The notes beneath the pieces were generated by a model. It searched no databases, had not been told where the DNA came from, and saw only the letters and a list, made by a program, of their open reading frames with translations. The position numbers and the translations under genes were made by a program. Below are positions 35,074-43,380 of a stretch of 64,000 nt of DNA, in pieces. How positions within the stretch are numbered: the first letter of the stretch is position 1; every line of letters begins with the position of its first letter. The stretch covers positions 434,001-498,000 of the forward strand of contig NZ_JABTEL010000001.1 in assembly GCF_013285155.1 (NCBI RefSeq), given 5' to 3'. The DNA is from Winogradskyella undariae (lineage in GTDB: Bacteria > Bacteroidota > Bacteroidia > Flavobacteriales > Flavobacteriaceae).

Positions 35074-35813
35074 AAAAACTAACGTACTTATTTGTTTTAT
35101 TGTTTCTTTCTTGTAATAGTGAAGATGCAAATGATTGTTTTCAAACATCAGGAGATTTAATTCAACAAGAAGTTATAGTATCTAGTTTTGAACGTATTTT
35201 AGTTAACAGAGATGTAGAATTAATAATAAAAGAAGCAGCAGAATATAAGGTCGTAGTTGAGTCTGGTGAAAACTTAATTAATGATGTTATAGTTGAGGTT
35301 GTAGGTAATCAGTTGATACTTATAGATAATAATTCTTGCAACTTTGTTAGAGATTATGGCATTACTAAAGTTTTTGTTGAAACACCAAATCTTACAGAGA
35401 TAAGTACATCTACTCAATATGATATTTCATCAGATGGAGTTTTAAACTATGATAATTTAACATTGTATTCTGAGAGTTTTAATACGGATAATGACTTTAC
35501 CATTGGTGATTTTAGGCTTACTATTAATTCAGAAAGATTAAATATAACATCCAATAACTTATCGTTCTTTTATATAGATGGTAATGTAGAGGATTTGTTT
35601 GTTGGCTTTTATGCAGGAGCAGGCCGTTTTGAAGGTGAAAACTTAATAGCAGAGAATGTTAATGTTTTTCACCGAAGTAGTAATGATATGATTGTAAATC
35701 CGCAACAATCATTATCTGGTGAGCTCAAAAGTACTGGGAATTTATTTTCAGTTAATGAGCCACCAGATGTTGATATTGAACGTTTATATACAGGTCAATT
35801 ATTCTTTAACTAA
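35070..35813 (+). CDS. Head-GIN (DUF2807) lipoprotein
   Basis: 247 residues. A short lipoprotein signal with the lipobox LFLSC (Cys15) is followed by a right-handed beta-rich fold typical of the putative auto-transporter adhesin, head GIN domain (VVSSFERILVNRDVELIIKEAAEYKVVVESGENL, in pieces; TKVFVETPNLTEISTSTQYDIS). It is translationally coupled to the PagL-like gene. Its last codons overlap the 3' end of ackA on the other strand by 15 bases. The role of the family is not known to me. Confidence 0.8.
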   Translation: MKKLTYLFVLLFLSCNSEDANDCFQTSGDLIQQEVIVSSFERILVNRDVELIIKEAAEYKVVVESGENLINDVIVEVVGNQLILIDNNSCNFVRDYGITKVFVETPNLTEISTSTQYDISSDGVLNYDNLTLYSESFNTDNDFTIGDFRLTINSERLNITSNNLSFFYIDGNVEDLFVGFYAGAGRFEGENLIAENVNVFHRSSNDMIVNPQQSLSGELKSTGNLFSVNEPPDVDIERLYTGQLFFN

Positions 35814-36986
35814 TAAATCATAAGTCTCTTTTGCAATTTCTAATTCTTCATTAGTTGGTATTACAAATACTTTTATTTTAGAATCTGGGGTGCTAATTGT
35901 TCTAATGGTTTTTAGTCTTTCATTATTTTTAACAATGTCTAATTTAATTCCTAAAAAGTCTAAATCTTCACAAATTAACTCTCTCATTATAGTGGAGTTT
36001 TCTCCAATACCAGCAGTAAATACAATGGCATCTAAGCCGTTTAAAGCAGCAGTATAACTTCCTATATATTTTTTTATACGATAGGTGTTCATTTTAATTG
36101 CTAATTGGCAAGCTTTATCACCTTCCTTAGCTAATTCTTCAATTTCTCTTAAATCTCCATGGCCAGTTAATCCTAGCATACCACTTTCTTTTTGAAGCAG
36201 CGTGTTTAATTCTTTCAAGTTTAAGTTAAATTTTTCAGCTAAGTAAAAAATTATTGTCGGATCTAAATCACCAGAACGCGTTCCCATAATTAATCCTGCA
36301 TTTGGAGAAAAACCTAATGAGTGGTCAATACATACTCCATTTTTTATTGCAGACATACTACATCCATTTCCTAAGTGAATGGTAATTATTTTAGATTCTT
36401 TTTCACCTAATAAACCAATCGCTTTTTCACTTACATATTTATGACTTGTACCATGAAATCCGTAAAGTCTTATTTTGTCTGAAAATTTATTTGGTAAGGC
36501 ATACTTATAAACATGCTCTGGTATTGTTTGATGAAAAGCAGTATCAAAAACGGCAACTTGTTTTGCTTTTTTGAAAATAGTTTCTGCAATATTAATCCCT
36601 TCTAAATTTGCTGGGTTATGTAATGGTGCTAAAGGAGATAAAGCTTTAATTTTATCTTTAACGTTTTTAGTGATTTCAATTGTTTCACTAAATTCTTTTC
36701 CACCATGTACAACTCTGTGTGCAACGACATCAATATCTTCTGGAGATTTTATACTTCCTGTTTCTGGATCTAATAATTGCTTAGCTAATATTTCTAATGC
36801 TACTTTATGATTAGGAATAGGAGTGACAACTCTAATTTTTTCTCTGTTTGTTTTATATTTAAATTTGGCATCTTCAGAGCCTATACGTTCAATTAAACCA
36901 GAACATAAAACGGTTTCCTCTGGCATAGTGAATAATTGAAATTTTAAAGAAGAACTTCCTGAGTTTAATACTAATATTTGTTGCAT
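35799..36986 (-). CDS. ackA: Acetate kinase
   Basis: 395 residues. It interconverts acetyl phosphate + ADP and acetate + ATP. Seen: ILVLNSGSSSLKFQL at the start, AHRVVHGGKEF, AVFDTAFHQTIPEH, GFHGTSHKYV, HLGNGCSMSAIKNG, NAGLIMGTRSGDLDP and FTAGIGENS. It lies three bases after pta and shares its transcript. With Pta it forms the acetate overflow or acetate uptake route. Confidence 0.97.
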   Translation of the reverse strand: MQQILVLNSGSSSLKFQLFTMPEETVLCSGLIERIGSEDAKFKYKTNREKIRVVTPIPNHKVALEILAKQLLDPETGSIKSPEDIDVVAHRVVHGGKEFSETIEITKNVKDKIKALSPLAPLHNPANLEGINIAETIFKKAKQVAVFDTAFHQTIPEHVYKYALPNKFSDKIRLYGFHGTSHKYVSEKAIGLLGEKESKIITIHLGNGCSMSAIKNGVCIDHSLGFSPNAGLIMGTRSGDLDPTIIFYLAEKFNLNLKELNTLLQKESGMLGLTGHGDLREIEELAKEGDKACQLAIKMNTYRIKKYIGSYTAALNGLDAIVFTAGIGENSTIMRELICEDLDFLGIKLDIVKNNERLKTIRTISTPDSKIKVFVIPTNEELEIAKETYDLLVKE

Positions 36987-36989
36987 AGT

Positions 36990-39080
36990 CTAAAATTCTT
37001 GAGCTTGGATAGCGGTTATAATTACTGTACTATAAATGTCATCTGTTGTACAGCCTCTACTTAAATCATTTACTGGTTTGTTTAACCCTTGTAACATTGG
37101 GCCAATGGCTAATGCGCCTGTTTCTCTTTGTACTGCTTTGTAAGTGTTGTTTCCTGTGTTTAGATCAGGGAATATTAAAACGCTTGCTTGTCCTGCAACT
37201 TCAGAATCAGGTAATTTACTTTTTCCAATACGCATGTCTACAGCAGCATCGTATTGTATAGGACCTTCAATTTTTATAGAAGGATCTTTTTCTTTTGCAA
37301 TTTGTGTAGCCTTTCTAACTTTATCTACATCTTCTCCTTTTCCAGAAGCTCCAGACGAATAAGAAAGCATAGCGACTTTTGGTGTTATTCCAAAATCTTG
37401 AGCTGTTTTTGCTGAGGATATTGCTATTTCTGCTAGTTGTTCTGCATTAGGATTAGGATTTATGGCACAATCACCAAATATGGAAATTCGATCTTCTAAG
37501 CACATAAAAAAGACAGAGGATACAATATTTACTCCTGGTTTTGTTTTTATAAATTGTAAAGCAGGGCGTAATGTGTGTGCTGTTGTATGCGCAGCTCCTG
37601 AAACCATACCATCGGCATGACCTTTGTAGATCATCATTGTAGCAAAGTAAGAGACATCAGACATAGCGTCTTTTGCCATGTCTAAATTGATGTTTTTATG
37701 TTTACGTAATTCGTAGAAAGTGTTTACATAGTCGTCAAAATGTTCAGATTTTTGAGGTGAAACGATATTAAGTTGTTTAGTATCTAAAGGGATATCTAAT
37801 GTTTTAATACGTTCTAATATTTTGTCTTCATCTCCAATTAAGGTTAGATTAACAACTTGGGCATCAATTAACCTAGCGGCTGCTCTTAATACACGCTCGT
37901 CGGAACCTTCAGGAAGTACAATGTGTTTTTTATCTTTTAATGCTTTTTGTAATAAATTATACTGAAACATTCTTGGTGTAAACCCATCAGATTTAAACGT
38001 AATTAAATCATCAGCAAGTTTATCTGTATCTACATGTTTTTCAAAAGTCGCTATTGAGGTTTCTATTTTCTCAATGTTTTCAGCGTAAATTTTAGATTTA
38101 ATTTTACCTATAGCATTTGTAACACTAAAAGTTCCTTCTTTTACGCTAACTATTGGTGTAATACTCGATAGCCCTTCTATAAGTTTTAATATTGGTTCTT
38201 CTGGGACTAAACCACCTGTAAGAATTATACCAGATATTTTAGGGTAATTTTTTGAAATGTTAGCTTGTAGCGCACCTAAAATAATATCTGCTCTATCTCC
38301 TGGTGTTATTACTAAAGTGTTTTCCTTTAAATGGGTTAAGTAGTTTGCTAATTGCATAGCACCAACCCCAAAGTGATCCGTTTGATTATTAATCATGTCT
38401 TCTCCAAAAAGAATATTTCCTTTTAAAGCTTTTGTAATTTCTTTAATTGTTGGAGACGATAAACTTTTTACATTAGGTATAACAGATACATTGGTTTCTC
38501 TTTTAATACGCTCTTCTAGAAGTGGTTTTAATATTTCAACTTCTTTTGTGTCAATTCTATTTGTTATAATAGAAAGAACTTCAACTTCTTCTTTAAAAGT
38601 GTTGTAAGCATATTGAATGTTTTCTGCTATATTTTCAAGTGTCTTCTTATAGCCATTAGCTACTATAATTACAGGAAGTCCAAGGTTTTTAGAAATAAGA
38701 ATATTAATATCTAACTCTAAATTAGTATTTTCGTTAGAGAAATCGGTCCCTTCAACAAGTATAAAATCAAAACGTTCTTCTAGATATTTATACTTTTTTA
38801 TAATCTCATCAATTACTTTTCCAGATTTGCCTTTGTTGTATAAATCAAGTATTTCACTTCTGGTAAAAGCAAATGTATTTTTGTAATTTATATCTAATTC
38901 AAAATGTGATAAAACAGTGTTGATGTGGTTATCTGGCTCACCATTTTTAGTGTCTTCTATAATGGGTCTAAAGTATCCTACTTTTGCAGTCTTACCTAAT
39001 AGCATTCTCATTAAACCCAAAACAACGATAGACTTACCACTATTAGCCTCAATCGTTGCTACATAAATACCTTTGCTCAT
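36990..39080 (-). CDS. pta: Phosphate acetyltransferase (long form)
   Basis: 696 residues, the three-domain form. Residues 1-220 are a P-loop AAA/dethiobiotin-synthetase-like domain (ATIEANSGKSIVVLGLM), about 225-340 a DRTGG-like regulatory domain, and about 375-696 the catalytic PTA domain (HIVLPEGSDERVLRAA, DGMVSGAAHTTAHTLRPALQ, KVAMLSYSSGASGKG, LIFPDLNTGNNTYKAVQRET). It converts acetyl-CoA and phosphate into acetyl phosphate. First gene of the pta-ackA operon. Confidence 0.96.
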   Translation of the reverse strand: MSKGIYVATIEANSGKSIVVLGLMRMLLGKTAKVGYFRPIIEDTKNGEPDNHINTVLSHFELDINYKNTFAFTRSEILDLYNKGKSGKVIDEIIKKYKYLEERFDFILVEGTDFSNENTNLELDINILISKNLGLPVIIVANGYKKTLENIAENIQYAYNTFKEEVEVLSIITNRIDTKEVEILKPLLEERIKRETNVSVIPNVKSLSSPTIKEITKALKGNILFGEDMINNQTDHFGVGAMQLANYLTHLKENTLVITPGDRADIILGALQANISKNYPKISGIILTGGLVPEEPILKLIEGLSSITPIVSVKEGTFSVTNAIGKIKSKIYAENIEKIETSIATFEKHVDTDKLADDLITFKSDGFTPRMFQYNLLQKALKDKKHIVLPEGSDERVLRAAARLIDAQVVNLTLIGDEDKILERIKTLDIPLDTKQLNIVSPQKSEHFDDYVNTFYELRKHKNINLDMAKDAMSDVSYFATMMIYKGHADGMVSGAAHTTAHTLRPALQFIKTKPGVNIVSSVFFMCLEDRISIFGDCAINPNPNAEQLAEIAISSAKTAQDFGITPKVAMLSYSSGASGKGEDVDKVRKATQIAKEKDPSIKIEGPIQYDAAVDMRIGKSKLPDSEVAGQASVLIFPDLNTGNNTYKAVQRETGALAIGPMLQGLNKPVNDLSRGCTTDDIYSTVIITAIQAQEF

Positions 39081-39266
39081 TTATACCTTTTTTGTATTGA
39101 AAAACACTTATTTATGGATTTATAAATAGGATGTGTTCTTCAATTTTAAGTTAAATTTTTTTACAAATTTAACATGGGTATGCGCTTTTAAAGATGATTT
39201 TTATCATGGTTTAAAAGAAATGGTAAAATTGGTTGACCAATTTTAAGGTATTATGATAATTGTCAA

Positions 39267-40160
39267 TTATTTTGTTAATTCTTGAAATAAACTTTCTAAA
39301 CTCGCGTTTTTCTGATTTAATTGTAGAATTTTTAACTCATTATCGTGTGCGAAGTCAAACACGTGAGAGCGCATATCTTCTTTTGTAGAAAAGGTAATTT
39401 CGTAAACAAATCCATAAGTGTTTTTTACAGATTTTACTTTGGGTAATTTTGATAAAAAGGCATTTTCAATTCTATAGTCAAACTCAACAATAACAATTTG
39501 TTCTTGTCCGTCGCGTAAATCTTTTAAATATTTATCGGCTACAACTTCTCCTTTATTAATAATAATAACACGGTCGCACATCGCTTCAACTTCTTGCATA
39601 ATATGTGTTGAAAGAAAAACCGTTTTTTCTTTACCAATAGACTTAATTAAATTTCTAATATCAATAAGCTGATTAGGGTCTAAGCCGGTTGTAGGTTCAT
39701 CTAAAATTAAAACTTCAGGGTTGTGTAATAATGCATTGGCTAAACCAACACGTTGTCTGTAACCTTTAGAAAGTTGACTTATTTTTTTATGAGCTTCAGG
39801 TTTTAAACCTGTAAGCTCAATAACTTCTTCTATACGAGATTTAGGAGTTCCATATACGTTCGCATTAAAGTTTAAATATTCCTTTACGTATAAATCTGTG
39901 TATAGTGGATTGTGTTCTGGTAAATACCCAACACTAGTTTGAACTCCTTTTTTTTCTGTGTCTACATCAAAATTATTTACACTAGCAGAACCTTCATCAG
40001 CTTTTATATAAGTGGTTAAGATTTTCATCATCGTCGATTTTCCTGCACCGTTTGGGCCTAGGAATCCAACAATTTCAGCATCTTTTACCTTAAAAGAGAC
40101 GTTGTTAAGTGCCTTTTGATCCTTATATAATTTAGTGATGTTTTTAACTTCAATAGACAT
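39267..40160 (-). CDS. gldA: Gliding motility ABC transporter ATP-binding protein GldA
   Basis: 297 residues, a single ABC ATPase domain plus C-terminal extension. Walker A GPNGAGKSTMM, signature LSKGYRQRVGLANALL, Walker B VLILDEPTTGLDP, switch His in STHIMQEVE. The start MSIEVKNITKLYKDQKALNNVSF and length match GldA, which works with GldF and GldG in Flavobacterium-type gliding. Those partners are not in this window. A general ABC-2 transporter ATPase is the alternative. Confidence 0.82.
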   Translation of the reverse strand: MSIEVKNITKLYKDQKALNNVSFKVKDAEIVGFLGPNGAGKSTMMKILTTYIKADEGSASVNNFDVDTEKKGVQTSVGYLPEHNPLYTDLYVKEYLNFNANVYGTPKSRIEEVIELTGLKPEAHKKISQLSKGYRQRVGLANALLHNPEVLILDEPTTGLDPNQLIDIRNLIKSIGKEKTVFLSTHIMQEVEAMCDRVIIINKGEVVADKYLKDLRDGQEQIVIVEFDYRIENAFLSKLPKVKSVKNTYGFVYEITFSTKEDMRSHVFDFAHDNELKILQLNQKNASLESLFQELTK

Positions 40161-40176
40161 ACTTGTAGAATTTATT

Positions 40177-40184
40177 CAAAAATA
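40177..40184 (-). promoter_or_regulatory. Probable -7 box of gldA
   Basis: TATTTTTG on the minus strand, a perfect TAnnTTTG, 16 bases upstream of the gldA start. No clear -33 element. Confidence 0.4.
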
Positions 40185-40311
40185 GTTATTTCCGAATATT
40201 GTATTGCATTTATTGTTAATTCTTTAAGTTTTTTCAATTTTTATGAAAAAAAACTATGTAACAATTTTGATTTGTAAAAATAATAATTACATTAGCTATA
40301 TATTAAAATGA

Positions 40312-40325
40312 TCCACATATGTGGA
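40312..40325. promoter_or_regulatory. 14-base palindrome upstream of the pheA leader peptide
   Basis: TCCACATATGTGGA is a perfect palindrome, eight bases before the leader peptide ATG and about 10 bases after a weak AT-rich -7-like element (TATATATT, 40297-40304). It may be an operator or the first hairpin of the leader RNA. Confidence 0.4.
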
Positions 40326-40333
40326 AAACAAGT

Positions 40334-40384
40334 ATGAACATATCTAGAGCATATTATAACTGGTTTTATTTCTTTTTTAGCTAA
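40334..40384 (+). CDS. pheL: Aromatic leader peptide of the pheA operon
   Basis: A 16-codon frame, MNISRAYYNWFYFFFS, ending in TAA at 40382-40384. Eight of residues 7-15 are Tyr, Trp or Phe. The downstream genes make phenylalanine and tyrosine. The stop codon lies six bases before an antiterminator half and 44 bases before a terminator stem, the geometry of classical ribosome-mediated attenuation. The symbol is by analogy with the enterobacterial Phe leader; there is no sequence homology claim. Confidence 0.7.
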   Translation: MNISRAYYNWFYFFFS

Positions 40385-40389
40385 AGGAA

Positions 40390-40455
40390 CGAGACTGAGT
40401 ATGTTTTATTTAAAATATAGTATTTAAAGTCTCGATGTAATCGAGACTTTTTTTT
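40390..40455 (+). promoter_or_regulatory. Attenuator: competing antiterminator and terminator before pheA
   Basis: Terminator: AGTCTCGAT (40428-40436), loop GTA, ATCGAGACT (40440-40448), then eight T (40448-40455). Antiterminator: CGAGACT (40390-40396) pairs with AGTCTCG (40428-40434), using the same bases. A ribosome stalled on the aromatic codons (40352-40378) leaves 40390-40396 free and allows readthrough. A ribosome that reaches the stop codon covers it and lets the terminator form. Confidence 0.75.
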
Positions 40456-40487
40456 GTTTAAAGGATTTACAACTAGAAAAATAAATT

Positions 40488-41315
40488 GTGAAAAAACCAA
40501 TTGCAATACAAGGAATTAAAGGATCATTTCATCATGAAGTTGTTCTGAATTATTTTGATAATCAGATAGATGTGGTAGAGTGTATGACTTTTGATAGTGA
40601 AGTAAATACTTTATTAGAGGAGCAGACAGATGAAATTGTAATGGCGCTAGAAAATTCTATTGCAGGTTCTATTATACCAAATTATGCACTGATAGATAAT
40701 AATCAATTAAGCATTGTTGGAGAGTATTATTTAGATATACAACATCAATTAATGGCCTTAGAAAATCAGTCTATAGCAGATATAAATGAGGTGCATTCAC
40801 ATCCTATGGCATTATTACAGTGTAAAGTGTTTTTTAGAGATTTTCCGCATATAAAATTGGTAGAAGCTAAAGATACTGCAGATGTTGCAAAGCAAATTTC
40901 AGAACAAAAGATTAAAGGAATAGCAGCGATTGCTAGTAAATCTGCTGCACAATTATACGGTCTAAATATTTTAGCAGAAAGCATCCAAACGATAAAAGAA
41001 AATGAAACACGTTTTGTTTTTGTGAAGCGAGAAATGGATCATGCAGATGAAAATGAAATTAATAAAGCTTCTTTAAAGTTCGAATTAGATCATAAACGAG
41101 GAAGTTTAGCGACTATTTTAAATGTGTTGAGTGATTGTAAATTGAATTTAACTAAGATTCAATCTTTACCTAAAATAGAGACCCCATGGAAATATGCGTT
41201 TTTTGTTGATGTTACTTTTGATAAGTATGAGAATTACAAAAAAGCGAAGTCCATAATGGCTATTATGGCTGAGAATTTTAAAGTATTAGGAGAATATAAA
41301 AATGCAAGATTATGA
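40488..41315 (+). CDS. pheA: Prephenate dehydratase
   Basis: 275 residues with a GTG start at 40488 (MKKPIAIQGIKGSFHHEV). It converts prephenate to phenylpyruvate. Seen: GSFHHEV at the start, ALENSIAGSIIPNYALI, IAAIASKSAAQLYGL, ENETRFVFV with the catalytic Thr-Arg-Phe, and a C-terminal ACT domain (about 190-275; KFELDHKRGSLATILNVL) for allosteric control by Phe. There is no fused chorismate mutase; that domain sits on the DAHP synthase at 43381. The stop overlaps the next ATG (ATGA). Confidence 0.94.
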   Translation: MKKPIAIQGIKGSFHHEVVLNYFDNQIDVVECMTFDSEVNTLLEEQTDEIVMALENSIAGSIIPNYALIDNNQLSIVGEYYLDIQHQLMALENQSIADINEVHSHPMALLQCKVFFRDFPHIKLVEAKDTADVAKQISEQKIKGIAAIASKSAAQLYGLNILAESIQTIKENETRFVFVKREMDHADENEINKASLKFELDHKRGSLATILNVLSDCKLNLTKIQSLPKIETPWKYAFFVDVTFDKYENYKKAKSIMAIMAENFKVLGEYKNARL

Positions 41316-42454
41316 TAGAGGTTGCAAAACGTTTGCAAAAAGTTGAAGAATATTATTTTTCAAAAAAACTAAGAGAAGTTGCTTTTTTAAAATCGCAGGG
41401 GAAACCTATTATTAATTTAGGAATAGGGAGTCCAGATTTAGAACCGCCTTTTAAGGCTTCTATGTCTCTTCAAGATTGTTTAGTAGAGCCAGAAGCACAT
41501 AAATATCAAAGTTATCAAGGCTTGCCAGAGTTAAGAGAAGGGATTGCTGATTTTTATAAAACGCACTTTCAAGTTAATTTAAGTTCGCAGACAGAAGTGT
41601 TGCCATTAATGGGAAGCAAAGAGGGGATTATGCATATCTCTATGGCTTTTTTAAATAAAGGTGATAAAGTTTTAATACCAAATCCAGGTTACCCTACGTA
41701 TGCTGCTGTAACTAAACTTTTAGAAGCTAAACCTGTTTTTTATGATTTAAAAGCGGATACAAATTGGGAGCCAGACTTTAGTGCCTTAGAGCGTTTAGAT
41801 TTAAGTCGTGTAAAAATTATGTGGATCAATTATCCGCACATGCCAACGGGAGCTAACGCAACAAATAAGTTTTATGATGATGTGATTGCCTTTGGTAAAC
41901 GTCACGATATATTAATTGTAAATGATAATCCATACAGTTTCATTTTAAACGATAAACCTAATAGTATTTTAAGATATAAGGATGCTAAAGATGTCTGTTT
42001 AGAGTTAAATTCATTAAGTAAAACTTTTAATATGGCAGGCTGGCGTGTTGGTATGTTAGTCGGTAATTACGATTTTGTTTCGGCCGTTTTACGTGTGAAA
42101 AGTAATATGGATTCGGGTATGTTTTATGGCATACAAAAAGGAGCCATTGAAGCTTTAAAATGTTCTGATATGTGGTTTAAAAGCTTAAATAGTGTTTATC
42201 AAAGACGAAGAGCGTTAGTGTGGAAATTAGCTGAAGCCCTTAATTGTACCTACGATGAAGATGCCACAGGATTGTTTATTTGGGCAAAATTGCCACCACA
42301 TATAAAATCTGAAGAATTTACAGATTTAGTATTAAAAGAACATTCCATCTTTATAACACCAGGAACTGTTTTTGGTAGTAATGGAGAAGGTTATGTTAGA
42401 TTTTCGTTATGTGCGGAAGAAGGAATTATAGAAGAAGCAATTGCAAGAGTATAA
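41312..42454 (+). CDS. Pyridoxal-phosphate aminotransferase (class I), probably aromatic
   Basis: 380 residues. Fold type I aminotransferase: PGYPTYAAV, MWINYPHMPTGANA, NDNPYSFI (PLP-pyridine Asp region), and the PLP lysine Lys237 in SLSKTFNMAGWRVG. GYVRFSLCAEEG carries the substrate-carboxylate Arg. Its place between pheA and tyrA, with translational coupling to pheA, suggests that it transaminates phenylpyruvate and hydroxyphenylpyruvate (or prephenate). Annotation pipelines may call it an aspartate or LL-DAP-like aminotransferase. Confidence 0.88.
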   Translation: MIEVAKRLQKVEEYYFSKKLREVAFLKSQGKPIINLGIGSPDLEPPFKASMSLQDCLVEPEAHKYQSYQGLPELREGIADFYKTHFQVNLSSQTEVLPLMGSKEGIMHISMAFLNKGDKVLIPNPGYPTYAAVTKLLEAKPVFYDLKADTNWEPDFSALERLDLSRVKIMWINYPHMPTGANATNKFYDDVIAFGKRHDILIVNDNPYSFILNDKPNSILRYKDAKDVCLELNSLSKTFNMAGWRVGMLVGNYDFVSAVLRVKSNMDSGMFYGIQKGAIEALKCSDMWFKSLNSVYQRRRALVWKLAEALNCTYDEDATGLFIWAKLPPHIKSEEFTDLVLKEHSIFITPGTVFGSNGEGYVRFSLCAEEGIIEEAIARV

Positions 42455-42504
42455 GAATACTTATTTGCATTTTGCAATGATTGTTAAAAGAGAAAAAAAG
42501 TAAA

Positions 42505-43356
42505 GTGAATAATATTTTTATCATAGGAACAGGATTAATAGGCGGTAGTTTTGCTTTAGATATAAAAGCATTACATCCAGACTGTAAGGTTTTTGGTATT
42601 GATACAACTGAAGCACATCTTGATGAAGCTTTAGAATTAGGAGTCATTGATGAAAAAGCCAATTTAGAAGATTTAAGTAAAGCAGATGTGGTTATTATAG
42701 CAATCCCTGTAGATGCAACTCTAAAAGTTTTGCCACAGGTGTTAGATTATATATCTGATGATGCTATTGTGTTTGATGCTGGGTCAACTAAAGAAAATAT
42801 TTGTGAGGTTGTAAAAAACCATACCAAACGTCGTAATTATTTAGCTGTACACCCTATTGCCGGTACAGAGCATTCAGGACCTAAAGCTGCAATTAGAGGT
42901 TTGTATAAAAACAAGACTAATATTATTTGTGAAGTTGAAGAAACAGCCTTCAAACTTCAAGAAAAAGCGTTAAAGTTGTTTGCCGATTTAGGGATGCGTA
43001 TTCGTTATATGAATCCTAAAGCACATGATAAACATATTGCTTACGTATCACATTTATCACATATTAGTGCATTTATGTTAGGTAAAACAGTAATAGATAA
43101 AGAGCGTAACGAGCGCGATATTTTTGATATGGCAGGCAGTGGATTTGCAAGTACTGTGCGTTTAGCAAAAAGTTCACCAGCAATGTGGACGCCAATATTT
43201 AATCACAATAAAGCAAATGTCATAGAAGCTTTAGATGAATATATAGAAAATCTAAAGCATTTTAAACAGCTTATGAAAGACGAAGATTTTAATGCCGTTT
43301 TCAATGAAATGGAGCAAACAAATTATATAAAAGAGATATTAAAAGGAATTCAATAG
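42505..43356 (+). CDS. tyrA: Prephenate dehydrogenase
   Basis: 283 residues from the GTG at 42505 (MNNIFIIGTGLIGGSFALDIK), which places the NAD motif GTGLIGGS right at the N-terminus as in other TyrA. A TTG at 42481 would add eight charged residues. It oxidatively decarboxylates prephenate to 4-hydroxyphenylpyruvate. Seen: VIIAIPVDATLKVLP, VFDAGSTKENI, HPIAGTEHSGPKAA with the catalytic His, and YVSHLSHISAFML. No ACT domain. Confidence 0.9.
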   Translation: MNNIFIIGTGLIGGSFALDIKALHPDCKVFGIDTTEAHLDEALELGVIDEKANLEDLSKADVVIIAIPVDATLKVLPQVLDYISDDAIVFDAGSTKENICEVVKNHTKRRNYLAVHPIAGTEHSGPKAAIRGLYKNKTNIICEVEETAFKLQEKALKLFADLGMRIRYMNPKAHDKHIAYVSHLSHISAFMLGKTVIDKERNERDIFDMAGSGFASTVRLAKSSPAMWTPIFNHNKANVIEALDEYIENLKHFKQLMKDEDFNAVFNEMEQTNYIKEILKGIQ

Positions 43357-43380
43357 TAATTAAGATTAAAAAAAGCAAAA

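Noticed and set aside
39225..39244. AAAATTGG-ttga-CCAATTTT as the gldA terminator
   Set aside because: A perfect hairpin, but no T run follows in the leftward direction; it may still slow transcription, so it was not listed as a terminator.
42477..42504. Eight-codon frame starting ATG ATT GTT just before tyrA as a leader peptide
   Set aside because: It has no aromatic codons and no hairpin follows; it lies between co-transcribed genes and is probably chance.
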